Shown piece by piece: positions 1-8,625 of a stretch of DNA of 52,575 nt (positions within the stretch are counted from its first letter, which is position 1; every line of letters begins with the position of its first letter). A program made the position numbers and the translations under genes. Origin of the DNA: an uncultured bacterium. Its GTDB lineage: Bacteria > Verrucomicrobiota > Kiritimatiellia > RFP12 > UBA1067. The notes below the pieces were generated by a model. It saw only the letters and a program-made list of their open reading frames with translations, ran no database searches and was not told the origin of the DNA. The DNA lies in NCBI GenBank assembly GCA_902799955.1, contig CADCCQ010000013.1, positions 1 to 52,575 on the forward strand, read 5' to 3'.

Positions 1-7
1 CCTGTCC

Positions 8-331
8 ATGGCGGACGCCGTCATGACCTACAAGCTGGTCGTGAACGGCAAGACGGTCGATTTCAAGGCAGAGGCCGGCTTGAAGGCCGCCGCGCCCGCC
101 GCCGCGTCTGCTCCTGCCGGAGGGCAGGAGGTGAAATCCCCCGTTCCCGGAACGATCCTTCGCGTAACCGCCTCGAGCGGAACGAAGGTATCCAAGGGCG
201 ACGAGATTCTCGTCATGGACGTAATGAAGATGGAAACCCCCGTTACCGCGCCTTGCGACGGAACGGTGACAGTGACCGTCAACGCGACCGACAAGGTCGC
301 GACCGGCGATGTTCTCGCTGTTATCGGGTAG
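8..331 (+). CDS. Biotin carboxyl carrier (biotinyl domain) subunit of a decarboxylase/carboxylase, possibly 5'-truncated
   Basis: This is a small biotin carrier that moves CO2 between the catalytic subunit and the membrane subunit of a sodium-pumping decarboxylase such as oxaloacetate, methylmalonyl-CoA or glutaconyl-CoA decarboxylase. The first ~17 residues from the internal Met at 23 (MTYKLVVNGKTVDF) match the usual start of GcdC/MmdC-type carriers. A short Ala/Pro linker follows, then a biotinyl domain with the attachment motif VMKMET (the Lys is the biotinylation site). The frame is open to the left edge, so the true start could be upstream, at 8, or at 23. The decarboxylase beta subunit lies 91 bp downstream on the same strand, which supports one complex. 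The alpha subunit would lie left of the window. Which acid is the substrate cannot be told from this chain. Confidence 0.85.
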   Translation: MADAVMTYKLVVNGKTVDFKAEAGLKAAAPAAASAPAGGQEVKSPVPGTILRVTASSGTKVSKGDEILVMDVMKMETPVTAPCDGTVTVTVNATDKVATGDVLAVIG

Positions 332-342
332 AATTCCAATGA

Positions 343-374
343 TCCTGGACTTCTCAATCCGCAGAAGTCCAGGA
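343..374 (+). other. Perfect 11-bp inverted repeat between biotin carrier and beta subunit genes
   Basis: The arms TCCTGGACTTC (343-353) and GAAGTCCAGGA (364-374) flank a 10-nt loop. No T-tract follows, so it is not a classical terminator. In the transcript it could set relative expression of the two subunits or act as a processing site. The core GGACTTC is the same heptamer that is repeated inside the restriction-methyltransferase gene near 13.8 kb. Confidence 0.7.
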
Positions 375-422
375 GATAGGAACATCTTGGATGCTCAGCA
401 AATCTAGATAAGGAAATCGAAG

Positions 423-2012
423 ATGAAAAAGTTTCTCATGGCAGCGCTTGGATTGGTCTGCGCGTTTGGCGCGCAGGCCGAAGGCGACTGGCGCGCGACG
501 CTCGGGAAGGTCAAGGACCTCGGCGGCGACACCGGCATTGCGGGCTTCGTGCGCAAGGGCGCGCCCGACTACATCACCGGCAAGTTCGAGAAGAAGAACG
601 CCGACGGCACATGGGCGGACCGCCCCGCCGGGCCTGAGCAGGGGAAGAAATACGGAACTGCCGACCGCGTGGCGTTCGCCAACCGCAACGGCTACTGGGT
701 CGTCGACGAGGCGCAGGCGAAGGGCGCGTCTACCGAAAGGCACCAGGTCAAGGTCGGCGAGTGGATCGGCGGCTACTTCGACGACAAGGGCCGCTTCGTC
801 GCGGGGCACGAGGTCAAGACGCTCTTCGGAATGCCATACGGCGTCGGGCAGCTCATCATGATCCCGCTCTGCCTCATCATGATGTACCTCGCCATCGTGA
901 AGGGCTTCGAGCCCCTCCTGCTGCTGCCGATCGGCTTCGGCGGCCTTCTCGCGAACTGCCCGCTCGCCGGCGTCACGGCGCCGGCGATGATGCACGACGG
1001 CGTGATAACGTTCCTCGAAAGCGGCATCCCCGTGATGCAGGGCGGCATCGTCGAGCCAGGAGGGTTCCTCCACTACTTCTTCGCATTCGGCATCGACACG
1101 GGCGTCTTCCCGATCATGATCTTCATGGGAGTGGGCGCGATGACCGACTTCGGGCCGCTGATCGCGAACCCGAAGATGGCGCTGCTCGGCGGCGCCGCGC
1201 AGTTCGGCATCTTCTTCGCGCTCTTCGGCGCGCTTGGCCTCGCGACGGCGTTCCCGGGCTTCTTCGGCGACGTAATCCCGGTCAAGGCGGCGGCGTCCAT
1301 CGGCATCATCGGCGGCGCCGACGGCCCGACGGCCATCTGGCTCACGAGCCGCCTCGCCCCGGACCTCCTGGGCGCGATCGCCGTAGCGGCGTACAGCTAC
1401 ATGGCGCTGGTGCCGATCATCCAGCCGCCGATCATGAACGCTCTCACGACCAAGAGCGAGAGGCTCATCAAGATGCCGCCGCTCCGCGAGGTCAAGAAGA
1501 TCGAGAAGATCTGCTTCCCGCTCATCGTGCTTCTCCTGTGCGCGATCCTGCTTCCGTCGGCCGTGCCGCTCATCGGCGCGCTGATGCTCGGCAACCTCGC
1601 CAAGGAGGCTGGCCCCTCGGTGGCGCGCATCTCGGACACGATGTCCAACGCGCTCATCAACATAGTCACGATCATGCTCGGCCTTTCCGTCGGCTCGAAG
1701 CTCGCCTGCGAGAAGTTCCTCTCCGGCACGACGCTCGGCATCCTGGCCCTGGGCCTCTGCGCGTTCTGCGTCGGCACCGCGGCGGGCGTGTTGATGGCAA
1801 AGCTGATGAACGTCTTCTCGAAGGAGAAGGTCAACCCGCTCATCGGCTCGGCGGGCGTCTCGGCCGTCCCGATGGCCGCGCGCGTCTCGAACAAGGTGTC
1901 GCTCCAGAACGACCCGGCGAACTTCATCCTCATGCAGGCGATGGGCCCGAACGTCTCGGGCGTCATCGGGTCGGCGGTCGTCGCGGGCGTCCTCTACACG
2001 CTGTGCAGGTGA
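423..2012 (+). CDS. Sodium ion-translocating decarboxylase, beta subunit (OadB/GcdB/MmdB family)
   Basis: This is the membrane subunit that decarboxylates carboxybiotin and couples the reaction to sodium export. Conserved family blocks are visible: [16 protein letters not shown] (the Asp is the known sodium/carboxybiotin site region), GGADGPTAI, and the C-terminal AARVSN and [10 protein letters not shown] motifs, within about ten hydrophobic segments. At 529 residues it is clearly longer than the usual ~375-435. The extra part is N-terminal: a signal-peptide-like start ([19 protein letters not shown]) followed by ~115 polar residues before the first family transmembrane segment near residue 140. 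No separate gamma (OadG) gene is seen downstream. The extension may replace the periplasmic/anchor role of gamma, but that is inference. It probably forms an operon with the upstream biotin carrier. Confidence 0.9.
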   Translation: MKKFLMAALGLVCAFGAQAEGDWRATLGKVKDLGGDTGIAGFVRKGAPDYITGKFEKKNADGTWADRPAGPEQGKKYGTADRVAFANRNGYWVVDEAQAKGASTERHQVKVGEWIGGYFDDKGRFVAGHEVKTLFGMPYGVGQLIMIPLCLIMMYLAIVKGFEPLLLLPIGFGGLLANCPLAGVTAPAMMHDGVITFLESGIPVMQGGIVEPGGFLHYFFAFGIDTGVFPIMIFMGVGAMTDFGPLIANPKMALLGGAAQFGIFFALFGALGLATAFPGFFGDVIPVKAAASIGIIGGADGPTAIWLTSRLAPDLLGAIAVAAYSYMALVPIIQPPIMNALTTKSERLIKMPPLREVKKIEKICFPLIVLLLCAILLPSAVPLIGALMLGNLAKEAGPSVARISDTMSNALINIVTIMLGLSVGSKLACEKFLSGTTLGILALGLCAFCVGTAAGVLMAKLMNVFSKEKVNPLIGSAGVSAVPMAARVSNKVSLQNDPANFILMQAMGPNVSGVIGSAVVAGVLYTLCR

Positions 2013-2029
2013 CGGCGGCGAACGGAAGG

Positions 2030-2058
2030 TGGAAAACAAGCCTTTGTTGTGGTATAAT
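2030..2058 (+). promoter_or_regulatory. Predicted sigma-70 promoter of efp
   Basis: TGGAAA (2030-2035), a 17-bp spacer and TATAAT (2053-2058), with an extended -10 TGG directly before it. The 13 nt TTGTTGTGGTATA (2044-2056) also occur in the icd promoter on the other strand. The predicted 5' leader is about 60 nt. Confidence 0.7.
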
Positions 2059-2123
2059 CTGAATTGAACGCGGAGGGCCGGGAGGCCGCCGCAGGAAACA
2101 AAAAAACAAAACGGGAGACCGAA

Positions 2124-2699
2124 ATGGGCGAAGTCATAGGAGCGGGAGAGCTGCACAAGGGAGTCAAGCTTCTCATAGACGGGGAGCCGTGGGAGATCAC
2201 GGAGTTCTCGTTCTCCAAGCCGGGCAAGGGCCAGGCCATCTACAACTGCAAGCTGCGCAACATGATGTCGGGCGGCGGCATGACGAAGAGCTACCGCTCG
2301 GGCGACAAGTTCGAGAAGCCGGAGCTCGTGCAGCAGTCCGTCACGTACTCGTACGACGACGGCACGGCGTTTGTGTTCACCGACGAGAACTTCGAGGAGA
2401 TCCGCGTCAGCTACGACGTGATGGGCGACAAGAAGTACTTCCTGATGGACGAGATGGAGGTCAAGGCGCTCTTCTTCAACGACAAGGTCATCGGCGTCGA
2501 CCTTCCGCAGCTCGTGGAGCGCAAGGTCATCAAGGTCGAGCCCGGCGTGAAGGGCAACACGGCGTCCGGCAAGGTGACGAAGCCCGCGACCGTCGAGGGC
2601 GGCTACATCTGCCCCGTCCCGCTCTTCATCAACGAAGGCGACCTCATCAGGATCAACACCGAGACTGGCGAGTACAACGACCGCATCTCCACCAAGTGA
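2124..2699 (+). CDS. efp: Translation elongation factor P
   Basis: EF-P binds ribosomes stalled at polyproline stretches and stimulates peptide bond formation. The 191-residue product has the typical three beta-barrel domains. Domain I contains the loop SKPGKGQA, whose Lys is the site modified in many bacteria. The C-terminal block reads GDLIRINTETGEYNDR, close to the family ending. The ATG at 2124 was chosen over a TTG at 2064 because family similarity begins at MGEVIGAGELHKG and a purine-rich GGGAG stretch lies just upstream. The gene has its own predicted promoter and no same-strand gene close behind, so it is probably monocistronic. Confidence 0.95.
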   Translation: MGEVIGAGELHKGVKLLIDGEPWEITEFSFSKPGKGQAIYNCKLRNMMSGGGMTKSYRSGDKFEKPELVQQSVTYSYDDGTAFVFTDENFEEIRVSYDVMGDKKYFLMDEMEVKALFFNDKVIGVDLPQLVERKVIKVEPGVKGNTASGKVTKPATVEGGYICPVPLFINEGDLIRINTETGEYNDRISTK

Positions 2700-2852
2700 C
2701 GCGGCCCCGGCGGGCGGCTCCTGCGCGGGCCGTCCCCGGGCGGTGGGGTGTTGAGGCGTCTGCATCCCCGGCGGCCGAGTCCGCGGGTGCGCGGGCGCCG
2801 GCTGCGCGCGGTAATGTAAATGAGGATGAGTTTCGCTGAAGAGGAAACAACC

Positions 2853-2984
2853 ATGACAACTGATGCAACAACTCTTGCCACCCGGGCGCAACCGCGCCCG
2901 CTTTCAAGAGTGCCGCGCGGTTGCGCGGCGAGAGAAAAAGTTGTTTTACATGTTGTTCCGGTTGTTTCCCAGAAGAACTTATAG
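2853..2984 (+). CDS. Possible 43-residue leader ORF upstream of the uronate transporter
   Basis: An ATG at 2853 follows a good Shine-Dalgarno stretch (GAGGAAAC) and opens 44 codons ending in TAG at 2982-2984, 25 bp before the transporter start. The second half is rich in Val and basic residues (EKVVLHVVPVV). The ORF spans a strong inverted repeat, so translation through it would change the folding of the leader. I recognise no family. It may be a regulatory leader peptide, or chance. Confidence 0.3.
   Translation: MTTDATTLATRAQPRPLSRVPRGCAAREKVVLHVVPVVSQKNL
2884..2928 (+). other. Strong GC inverted repeat in the exuT-type leader
   Basis: GCGCAACCGCGC (2886-2897) is perfectly inverted at 2915-2926 (GCGCGGTTGCGC) across a 17-nt loop. 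Each arm can also fold locally (GGGCGC/GCGCCC with an AACC loop, CCGCGC/GCGCGG with a GGTT loop), so two alternative structures are possible. It could end efp transcription or control the downstream uronate operon. The rest of the 310-bp gap 2700-3009 is GC-rich, with no further gene that I can see. Confidence 0.6.
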
Positions 2985-3009
2985 GCAAGCAAAGAGGGGT
3001 TGGAATGCA

Positions 3010-4653
3010 ATGAAAGACAAGATGTCGAATTTCCGCTGGATCATCTGTTCGCTGCTGTTCTTCGCGACGACGGTGAACTACCTCGACAGGCAGGTCCTGT
3101 CGCTCACGTACAAGGACTTCATCGCGCCGGTGTTCGGCTGGTCCGACAAGGACTACGGCACGATCACCGCCGTCTTCTCGATCGTCTACGCGATATGCAA
3201 CCTCTTCGCCGGGAAGTTCATAGACAGGCTCGGCACGAAGAAGGGGTATCTCTGGGCGATCTTCATCTGGTCGCTGGGCGCGTGCCTCCACGCCGCGTGC
3301 GGCGCCGGGACCTCGGCGCTGAAGGCCGTCGGGTTCCTCGGCATGATGGGCATCACGACGTCCGTATGGCTCTTCCTCGCCTGCCGCGCGGTCCTCGCCC
3401 TCGGCGAGGCCGGCAACTTCCCCGCGGCGATCAAGGTGACGGCGGAGTATTTCCCGAAGAAGGACCGCGCGTTCGCGACGTCGATCTTCAACTCGGGCTC
3501 GTCCGTCGGCGCGCTCGCGGCGCCGCTCTCCATTCCGCTGATCGCAAAGTTCTGCGGATGGGAGATGTCGTTCATCATCATCGGTGCGCTTGGCTTCATC
3601 TGGATGGGCTTCTGGATGTGGCTCTACAGGCACCCGGAGGAGAACCCGCACGTCAACGCGGCGGAGCTGGCCTACATCAACCAGGACGATGCGGAGGACG
3701 CCGCCGCCGCGAAGGCCGCCGCCTCCGCCGCCGAGCAGGGCCCCAAGATCAGCTACCTCAAGGCGTTTTCGCTCAGGCAGACGTGGTCGCTCGTCCTCGG
3801 GCGCTTCTTCACGGACGGCGTCTGGTGGTTCTTCCTCTTCTGGACGCCTAGCTACTTCTCGGACCAGTTCGGCTACAAGAGCTCCTCGGGAATGGGCATG
3901 GCTCTCATCTTCACGCTCTACGCGATCGTCACGTTCGTCTCGATCTACCTGTGCAAGCTCCCCACCTACATGGTCGACAAGCGCGGCATGAACCCGTACG
4001 AGGGGCGCATGATCGCGATGTTCCTCTTCGCGTGCTTCCCGCTCCTCGCGCTGGGCGCGCAGCCGCTCGGCGCGTACACCGCGTGGTGGCCGGCGATTCT
4101 CATCGGCTTCGCCTGCGCCGGGCACCAGGCGTGGAGCGCGAACATCTACTCGGTGGTGGGCGACATGTTCCCGAAGTCGACGATCGGCACGCTGACGGGC
4201 ATCGCGCAGTTCGCGGCGGGCTGCGGGAGCTTCCTCGTCAACAAGTGCGCGGGCAACCTCTTCACACACGCCGCTGGCGCGTTCAAGATCGCCGGGGTCG
4301 ACAATCCCGTCGAGCTTTCGCCGGTCCAGATCGCGAAGGCGTTCGTCCCGCAGGGCGTGAACATCCCGACAGGCGCCGACGTGGGGACGATCGTCAACGC
4401 CATAGAGAAGGCGGGCCAGCAGGTCCCCGACGTCATCCAGGCCGTCCACCAGACGGGCGTCTCGGCGCAGGACATGGTCGCGGCGGTGGTCAACGCGGGC
4501 GGCGAGATCACGACCGCCCCCATGCAGTTCCTCGGGTACACCGGCAAGCCGGCGGGGTACTGCATCGTCTTCGGGTACTGCGCGGTCGCGTACATCGTCG
4601 GCTGGCTCTTCATGAAGACGCTCGTGCCGAAGTACAGGAAGGTTGAGCTGTAG
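3010..4653 (+). CDS. MFS transporter, hexuronate (ExuT-like, anion:cation symporter) family
   Basis: This is an inner-membrane symporter, most likely for galacturonate/glucuronate or another hexonate, judged from family signature and neighbourhood. The N-terminus RWIICSLLFFATTVNYLDRQ and the loop DRLGTKKGYLWA are typical of the ExuT group. About twelve hydrophobic segments are visible. At 547 residues it is longer than the usual ~430. The excess is a ~80-residue soluble insert (about residues 425-505, VDNPVELSPVQIAKAF onward) before the last transmembrane segment. The start at 3010 follows GAGGGG; upstream in-frame codons do not resemble the family. uxuA starts 45 bp after the stop, pointing to a uronate uptake and catabolism operon. 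Confidence 0.88.
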   Translation: MKDKMSNFRWIICSLLFFATTVNYLDRQVLSLTYKDFIAPVFGWSDKDYGTITAVFSIVYAICNLFAGKFIDRLGTKKGYLWAIFIWSLGACLHAACGAGTSALKAVGFLGMMGITTSVWLFLACRAVLALGEAGNFPAAIKVTAEYFPKKDRAFATSIFNSGSSVGALAAPLSIPLIAKFCGWEMSFIIIGALGFIWMGFWMWLYRHPEENPHVNAAELAYINQDDAEDAAAAKAAASAAEQGPKISYLKAFSLRQTWSLVLGRFFTDGVWWFFLFWTPSYFSDQFGYKSSSGMGMALIFTLYAIVTFVSIYLCKLPTYMVDKRGMNPYEGRMIAMFLFACFPLLALGAQPLGAYTAWWPAILIGFACAGHQAWSANIYSVVGDMFPKSTIGTLTGIAQFAAGCGSFLVNKCAGNLFTHAAGAFKIAGVDNPVELSPVQIAKAFVPQGVNIPTGADVGTIVNAIEKAGQQVPDVIQAVHQTGVSAQDMVAAVVNAGGEITTAPMQFLGYTGKPAGYCIVFGYCAVAYIVGWLFMKTLVPKYRKVEL

Positions 4654-4698
4654 CGGCCGTTCGCCGGCCGTTGGTCACTGTGAAGAAAGGACGGAAAA

Positions 4699-5886
4699 AT
4701 GAAGCAGGGATGGCGCTGGTATGGTGACGCGGATGCGATCACCTTGAAGGAAATCCGCCAGGCGGGCGTGACGGACGTCGTCGCCGCGCTCTATGAGCGC
4801 AGGCCGGGCGAGGTGTGGCCGCTCGCCGAGATCAGGGCGCGGGCGAAGAAGGTGAAGGACGCCGGCATGACGTGGTCCGTCGTCGAGTCCGTCCCGATCC
4901 ACGAGGACATCAAGAAGCACACCGGCGACTACCTCAAGTACGTCGCGAACTACAAGCAGACTCTGCGCAACCTCGCGAAGTGCGGCATCAAGACCGTCTG
5001 CTACAACTTCATGCCTGTCCTGGACTGGACTCGCTCGAACCTGAAGTACGCGCTCGCCGACGGCTCCACCTGCCTCGAGTACAACGAGTACGAGCTCGCG
5101 GGCTTCGACCTCTTCTACCTGAAGCGCCCCGGCGCGGAGAGGGAGTACGACGCCCGGACGAAGGCGCGCGCGAAGAAGGTGTGGGCGAAGCTCGACAATG
5201 CCGGGCGCAAGCGCGTAGCGGACTCCGTCCTCTGCGGGCTCCCCGGCACGGTCGACGACCTGACGCCCGAGGAGTTCCTCGCGCAGCTCAAGACGTACGA
5301 GGGGATCGACGACGCGAAGCTCCGCGAGAACATGTACTGGTTCCTCAACGAGATCTCGCCGGTCCTCGAGGAGACGGGCGTCAACATGTGCATCCACCCC
5401 GACGACCCGCCGCATCCGATCTTCGGCCTCCCGCGCATCCTCTCCAACGCGAAGGACATCGCGGAGATGTACAGGAAGTGCCCCTCGAAGCACGTTGGCC
5501 TCACGCTCTGCACCGGCAGCCTCGGCGGCGACCCGAAGAACGACGCGGTCGAGATCATGAAGAAGTTCGGCCGCCGCGTCTACTTCTGCCACTTCCGCAA
5601 CCTCGAGTACACCGACGACAGGATATTCCACGAGTCGCAGTGCCACCTCTGCGGGCAGACGGACATCCCGAGGCTCTTCGAGGAGTTCCTCAAGGAGGAG
5701 CGCCGCCGTGGCGAGAAGATCGTCGTCCGCCCCGACCACGGGCGCTACCTCGAGATCGACGGCCTGCTCGCCAAGGCCAAGGGCAAGGACTGCTACTGCG
5801 GCTACAGCTACGGCGGCAGGCTCATCGGCCTCGCCGAGCTGCGCGGGCTGGAGATCGGCCTCAAGTACGCGAAGAAGGGGCTGTGA
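4699..5886 (+). CDS. uxuA: Mannonate dehydratase
   Basis: UxuA dehydrates D-mannonate to 2-keto-3-deoxygluconate in glucuronate catabolism. The 395-residue product matches the family along its length: N-terminal MKQGWRWYGDADAITLKEIRQ, central CYNFMPVLDWTRS, the metal/substrate region NMCIHPDDPPHPIFGLPRI, GLTLCTGSLG, the Cys/His segment VYFCHFRN, and the C-terminal RPDHGR. A TIM-barrel fold with Mn/Fe cofactor is expected for the family. AAAGGACGG precedes the ATG. The gene lies between the uronate transporter and ligA, and its stop overlaps the ligA start by 4 bp. Confidence 0.95.
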   Translation: MKQGWRWYGDADAITLKEIRQAGVTDVVAALYERRPGEVWPLAEIRARAKKVKDAGMTWSVVESVPIHEDIKKHTGDYLKYVANYKQTLRNLAKCGIKTVCYNFMPVLDWTRSNLKYALADGSTCLEYNEYELAGFDLFYLKRPGAEREYDARTKARAKKVWAKLDNAGRKRVADSVLCGLPGTVDDLTPEEFLAQLKTYEGIDDAKLRENMYWFLNEISPVLEETGVNMCIHPDDPPHPIFGLPRILSNAKDIAEMYRKCPSKHVGLTLCTGSLGGDPKNDAVEIMKKFGRRVYFCHFRNLEYTDDRIFHESQCHLCGQTDIPRLFEEFLKEERRRGEKIVVRPDHGRYLEIDGLLAKAKGKDCYCGYSYGGRLIGLAELRGLEIGLKYAKKGL

Positions 5887-8021
5887 GCGACGTCCGGGAG
5901 AGAATGGCGCATCTCGTTGCGGAGATAAACCGCAACGACCGGCTGTACTACGTCGAGGCGCGCCCCGTCATCCCCGACGCCGAATACGACGCGATGTACG
6001 AGGAGCTCCTCGCCCTTGAGCGGGAGCACCCCGAGTTCAAGGACCCCAACTCGCCGACGCTCCGGGTGAGCGGCGAGCCGATATCCGGCTTTGCGCAGGT
6101 GCGCCACTCGCCGCCTATGAAGTCGCTCGACAAGTGCTACGAGAAGGGCGACCTCATGCAGTTCGACGCGTTCCTCTCGCGCGAGATGCCGTCGGGCGCG
6201 AAGTGGCGGTACGTCGTCGAGCCGAAGGTGGACGGGGTGTCGATGTCGCTCCTCTACGAAGACCGCCGCCTGGTCCGCGCCGCGACGCGCGGCAACGGGG
6301 AGGTCGGCGACGACGTGACGCAGAACGTGAGGACGATCCGCTCGATTCCGAAGACGCTCCCCGACGACGCGCCGGACGAGATAGAGGTTCGCGGCGAGGT
6401 GTACATGACGCGCGACGGCTTCGCCCGCCTCAACGCCGCGCTGGAGGAGTCCGGCGGCGAGGCTTTCATGAACCCGCGCAACGCGTGCGCCGGGTCGCTG
6501 AAGCTCCTCGACCCCAAGGTCGTGGCGGGGCGTCCGCTCGACATGGTCGTCTACAACTCCGGCGGCGTCGGGTGCGACGGCTTCGCGACTCACGAGGAGA
6601 TGATCGCGGCATTCGCGAGATGGGGCCTGCCCGTCTCGCCGTGGATCAGGGTAGTGGACGGCATGGAGGCGGCGCTCGCCGCCATAGACGAGCTTGGCGG
6701 ACGCCGCCACGGCTTCCGCTTCGAGATCGACGGCGCGGTCCTCAAGGTAAACGAACGCCCGCTATACGACGCCCTCGGCGCGACTGCGCATTCGCCGCGC
6801 TGGGCGAGGGCGTACAAATACGCGCCTGAGCGCGCGGAGACCGTCCTGCGCGCGATAACGGTGCAGGTCGGGCGCACGGGCGTGCTGACGCCCGTCGCGG
6901 AGCTGGAGCCGGTCGAGCTGGCGGGCAGCGTCATCTCCCGCGCGACCCTCCACAACGCCGAGCAGATCGCCGCGCAGGACATACGCGTCGGCGACCATGT
7001 GTGGCTTGTGAAGGCCGGGGACGTGATCCCCGCGATCGACGGCGTCATCAAGGAGAAGCGCCAGGAGGGCTCGGCGCCCTACGTGTTCCCGGCGGTCTGC
7101 CCCGTGTGCGGCGCGGCGGCCGAGCGCGTGGACGGAGAGGTTGCCATGCGATGCCGCAACCCCGGCTGCCCCGCGCAGCTCCAGCGCCGCCTCGAGCATT
7201 TCGCGAGCCGCAACGCGCTCGACATAAAGGCGCTCGGCGGGCGCATCGCCGACATCCTCGTTGAGAAGGGCATTGTCCGCGACCCGCTCGACCTCTTCAC
7301 GCTCGACTACGCCGCGCTCGCGGAACTCAACGTCGGCGAGGACGGCGCGCCACGCAAGTTCGGCAGGAACGCCGCCGTGATGCGCGAGGCGGTCGAGGCC
7401 GCGCGGGCCCTTCCGCTCGACCGCTGGCTCTTCGCGATCGGGATCCCGCAGGTGGGCGCGACGGTCGCGAAGGACATCGCCGCCGAGCACGAGAGGTTCA
7501 GCGACCTGGCGGACAGCCCCGTGCTGAGGAACGTCATCGAGAACGACGCCAAGAAGGGCAGGGAGCGCAAGATCCTCGAGATCAAGGTCGAGGCGGCGAA
7601 GGCCGTGCTGGGCTTCTTCGCGGGCGAGTACGGCAAGTCGTTCCTCGCGCGCATGCTCTCGCTGGGCATCGACCCGCGCCGCGCGGAGCGCGAGCAGGTC
7701 GCGACAGCCGGTCCGCTCGCCGGCGCCGGATGCGTCCTCACCGGCACGCTCTCCAGGCCACGCGGCGAGTACGCGGCGATGATCGAGAAGGCGGGCGGCA
7801 TCGTGCAGGGCGCGGTGACGTCGAAGACGCGCTACCTGATCGCCGGCGCCAACGTCGGCGCGACTAAGACGGCAAAGGCGCGCGCGCTCGGTACCGAGGT
7901 AATCGACGAGGCCAGGCTGCTGGAGCTCCTCGGCGCGGCGGCTCAGGCGGCGCCGGAAGGCGCGGCGCCGGACGCCGCAGACGAGGAGCCGCCGGCGGTT
8001 CGGCAGCAGACGCTGTTTTGA
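5883..8021 (+). CDS. ligA: NAD-dependent DNA ligase LigA
   Basis: LigA seals nicks in duplex DNA using NAD+. In order: the Ia/adenylation domain with the active-site KVDG (in VEPKVDGVSMS), the RGEVYM and NPRNACAGSL motifs, an OB-fold region, a Cys4 zinc finger (CPVCG...CRNPGC), helix-hairpin-helix segments, and a C-terminal BRCT domain (about GPLAGAGCVLTGTLSRPRGEY to LLELLG). The length is 712 residues, slightly above the usual ~670, because of a tail after BRCT. The GTG at 5883 overlaps the uxuA stop (GTGA) and has AAGGGG just upstream. A Met 7 codons later is the alternative. A replication/repair gene coupled translationally to a sugar-acid gene is unusual. Confidence 0.95.
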   Translation: MSDVRERMAHLVAEINRNDRLYYVEARPVIPDAEYDAMYEELLALEREHPEFKDPNSPTLRVSGEPISGFAQVRHSPPMKSLDKCYEKGDLMQFDAFLSREMPSGAKWRYVVEPKVDGVSMSLLYEDRRLVRAATRGNGEVGDDVTQNVRTIRSIPKTLPDDAPDEIEVRGEVYMTRDGFARLNAALEESGGEAFMNPRNACAGSLKLLDPKVVAGRPLDMVVYNSGGVGCDGFATHEEMIAAFARWGLPVSPWIRVVDGMEAALAAIDELGGRRHGFRFEIDGAVLKVNERPLYDALGATAHSPRWARAYKYAPERAETVLRAITVQVGRTGVLTPVAELEPVELAGSVISRATLHNAEQIAAQDIRVGDHVWLVKAGDVIPAIDGVIKEKRQEGSAPYVFPAVCPVCGAAAERVDGEVAMRCRNPGCPAQLQRRLEHFASRNALDIKALGGRIADILVEKGIVRDPLDLFTLDYAALAELNVGEDGAPRKFGRNAAVMREAVEAARALPLDRWLFAIGIPQVGATVAKDIAAEHERFSDLADSPVLRNVIENDAKKGRERKILEIKVEAAKAVLGFFAGEYGKSFLARMLSLGIDPRRAEREQVATAGPLAGAGCVLTGTLSRPRGEYAAMIEKAGGIVQGAVTSKTRYLIAGANVGATKTAKARALGTEVIDEARLLELLGAAAQAAPEGAAPDAADEEPPAVRQQTLF

Positions 8022-8060
8022 CAGACAAGGCAACAACCACAAAAAGGAAAGGCAGGAAAA

Positions 8061-8555
8061 ATGAAAGCCACGATTGAAACCACGATGGGCACGATATCAC
8101 TTGAGCTCGACGAGGCGAAGGCCCCTGCGACGGTGAAGAACTTCGTGGAGTACGCGAACTCTGGCCACTACGACGGCACGATCTTCCACCGCGTCATAGA
8201 CGGATTCATGATCCAGGGCGGCGGCTTCACCAAGTCGATGGACCAGAAGCCCACGCGCGAGCCGATAATGAACGAGGCCATGAACGGACTCAAGAACCTT
8301 CGCGGCACCATCGCGATGGCCAGGACGATGGTCGTCGACTCCGCGACGAGCCAGTTCTTCATCAACCTCGTGGACAACGCGTTTCTCGACTTCACCAACC
8401 CGACGCCGCAGGGATTCGGCTACGCCGTGTTCGGGAAAGTCACCGACGGAATGGACGTCGTGGACGCCATCGCGAAGGTCAAGACCGGCTTCAGCGGGCC
8501 CCACCAGAACGTCCCGGAGGAGCCCGTGGTGATCCGCAAGGTGAAAATCGGCTGA
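8061..8555 (+). CDS. ppiB: Cyclophilin-type peptidyl-prolyl cis-trans isomerase
   Basis: This 164-residue single-domain cyclophilin has no signal peptide, so it is a cytoplasmic folding catalyst. Family blocks are present: [13 protein letters not shown] with the catalytic Arg, the TIAMART segment, [29 protein letters not shown], and the C-terminal VVIRKVKI. The start follows AAAGGAAAGGCAGG. It lies 39 bp after ligA and may be co-transcribed with it. A separate promoter begins just behind its stop. Confidence 0.95.
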   Translation: MKATIETTMGTISLELDEAKAPATVKNFVEYANSGHYDGTIFHRVIDGFMIQGGGFTKSMDQKPTREPIMNEAMNGLKNLRGTIAMARTMVVDSATSQFFINLVDNAFLDFTNPTPQGFGYAVFGKVTDGMDVVDAIAKVKTGFSGPHQNVPEEPVVIRKVKIG

Positions 8556-8564
8556 AGATAACAC

Positions 8565-8593
8565 TTGCCAAATTCGGAGAAAAATCATATAAT
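8565..8593 (+). promoter_or_regulatory. Predicted sigma-70 promoter of the GLQ-repeat protein gene
   Basis: TTGCCA (8565-8570), exactly 17 bp, then TATAAT (8588-8593). The coding start is 8626, giving a leader of ~25 nt with AAGGAG as ribosome binding site. Confidence 0.75.
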
Positions 8594-8625
8594 TACACCA
8601 TCGAACATATAAGGAGCCTCCAGAC

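Noticed and set aside
354..2891. 845-codon open frame on the minus strand opposite the decarboxylase and efp genes
   Set aside because: Arg/Asp/His-rich composition without motifs; it is antisense to two clear genes and arises from high GC codon bias.
4815..5882. Extension of the ligA frame ~356 codons upstream across uxuA
   Set aside because: The upstream part is low-complexity and out of frame with uxuA, whose family match is complete; LigA similarity begins at 5883.
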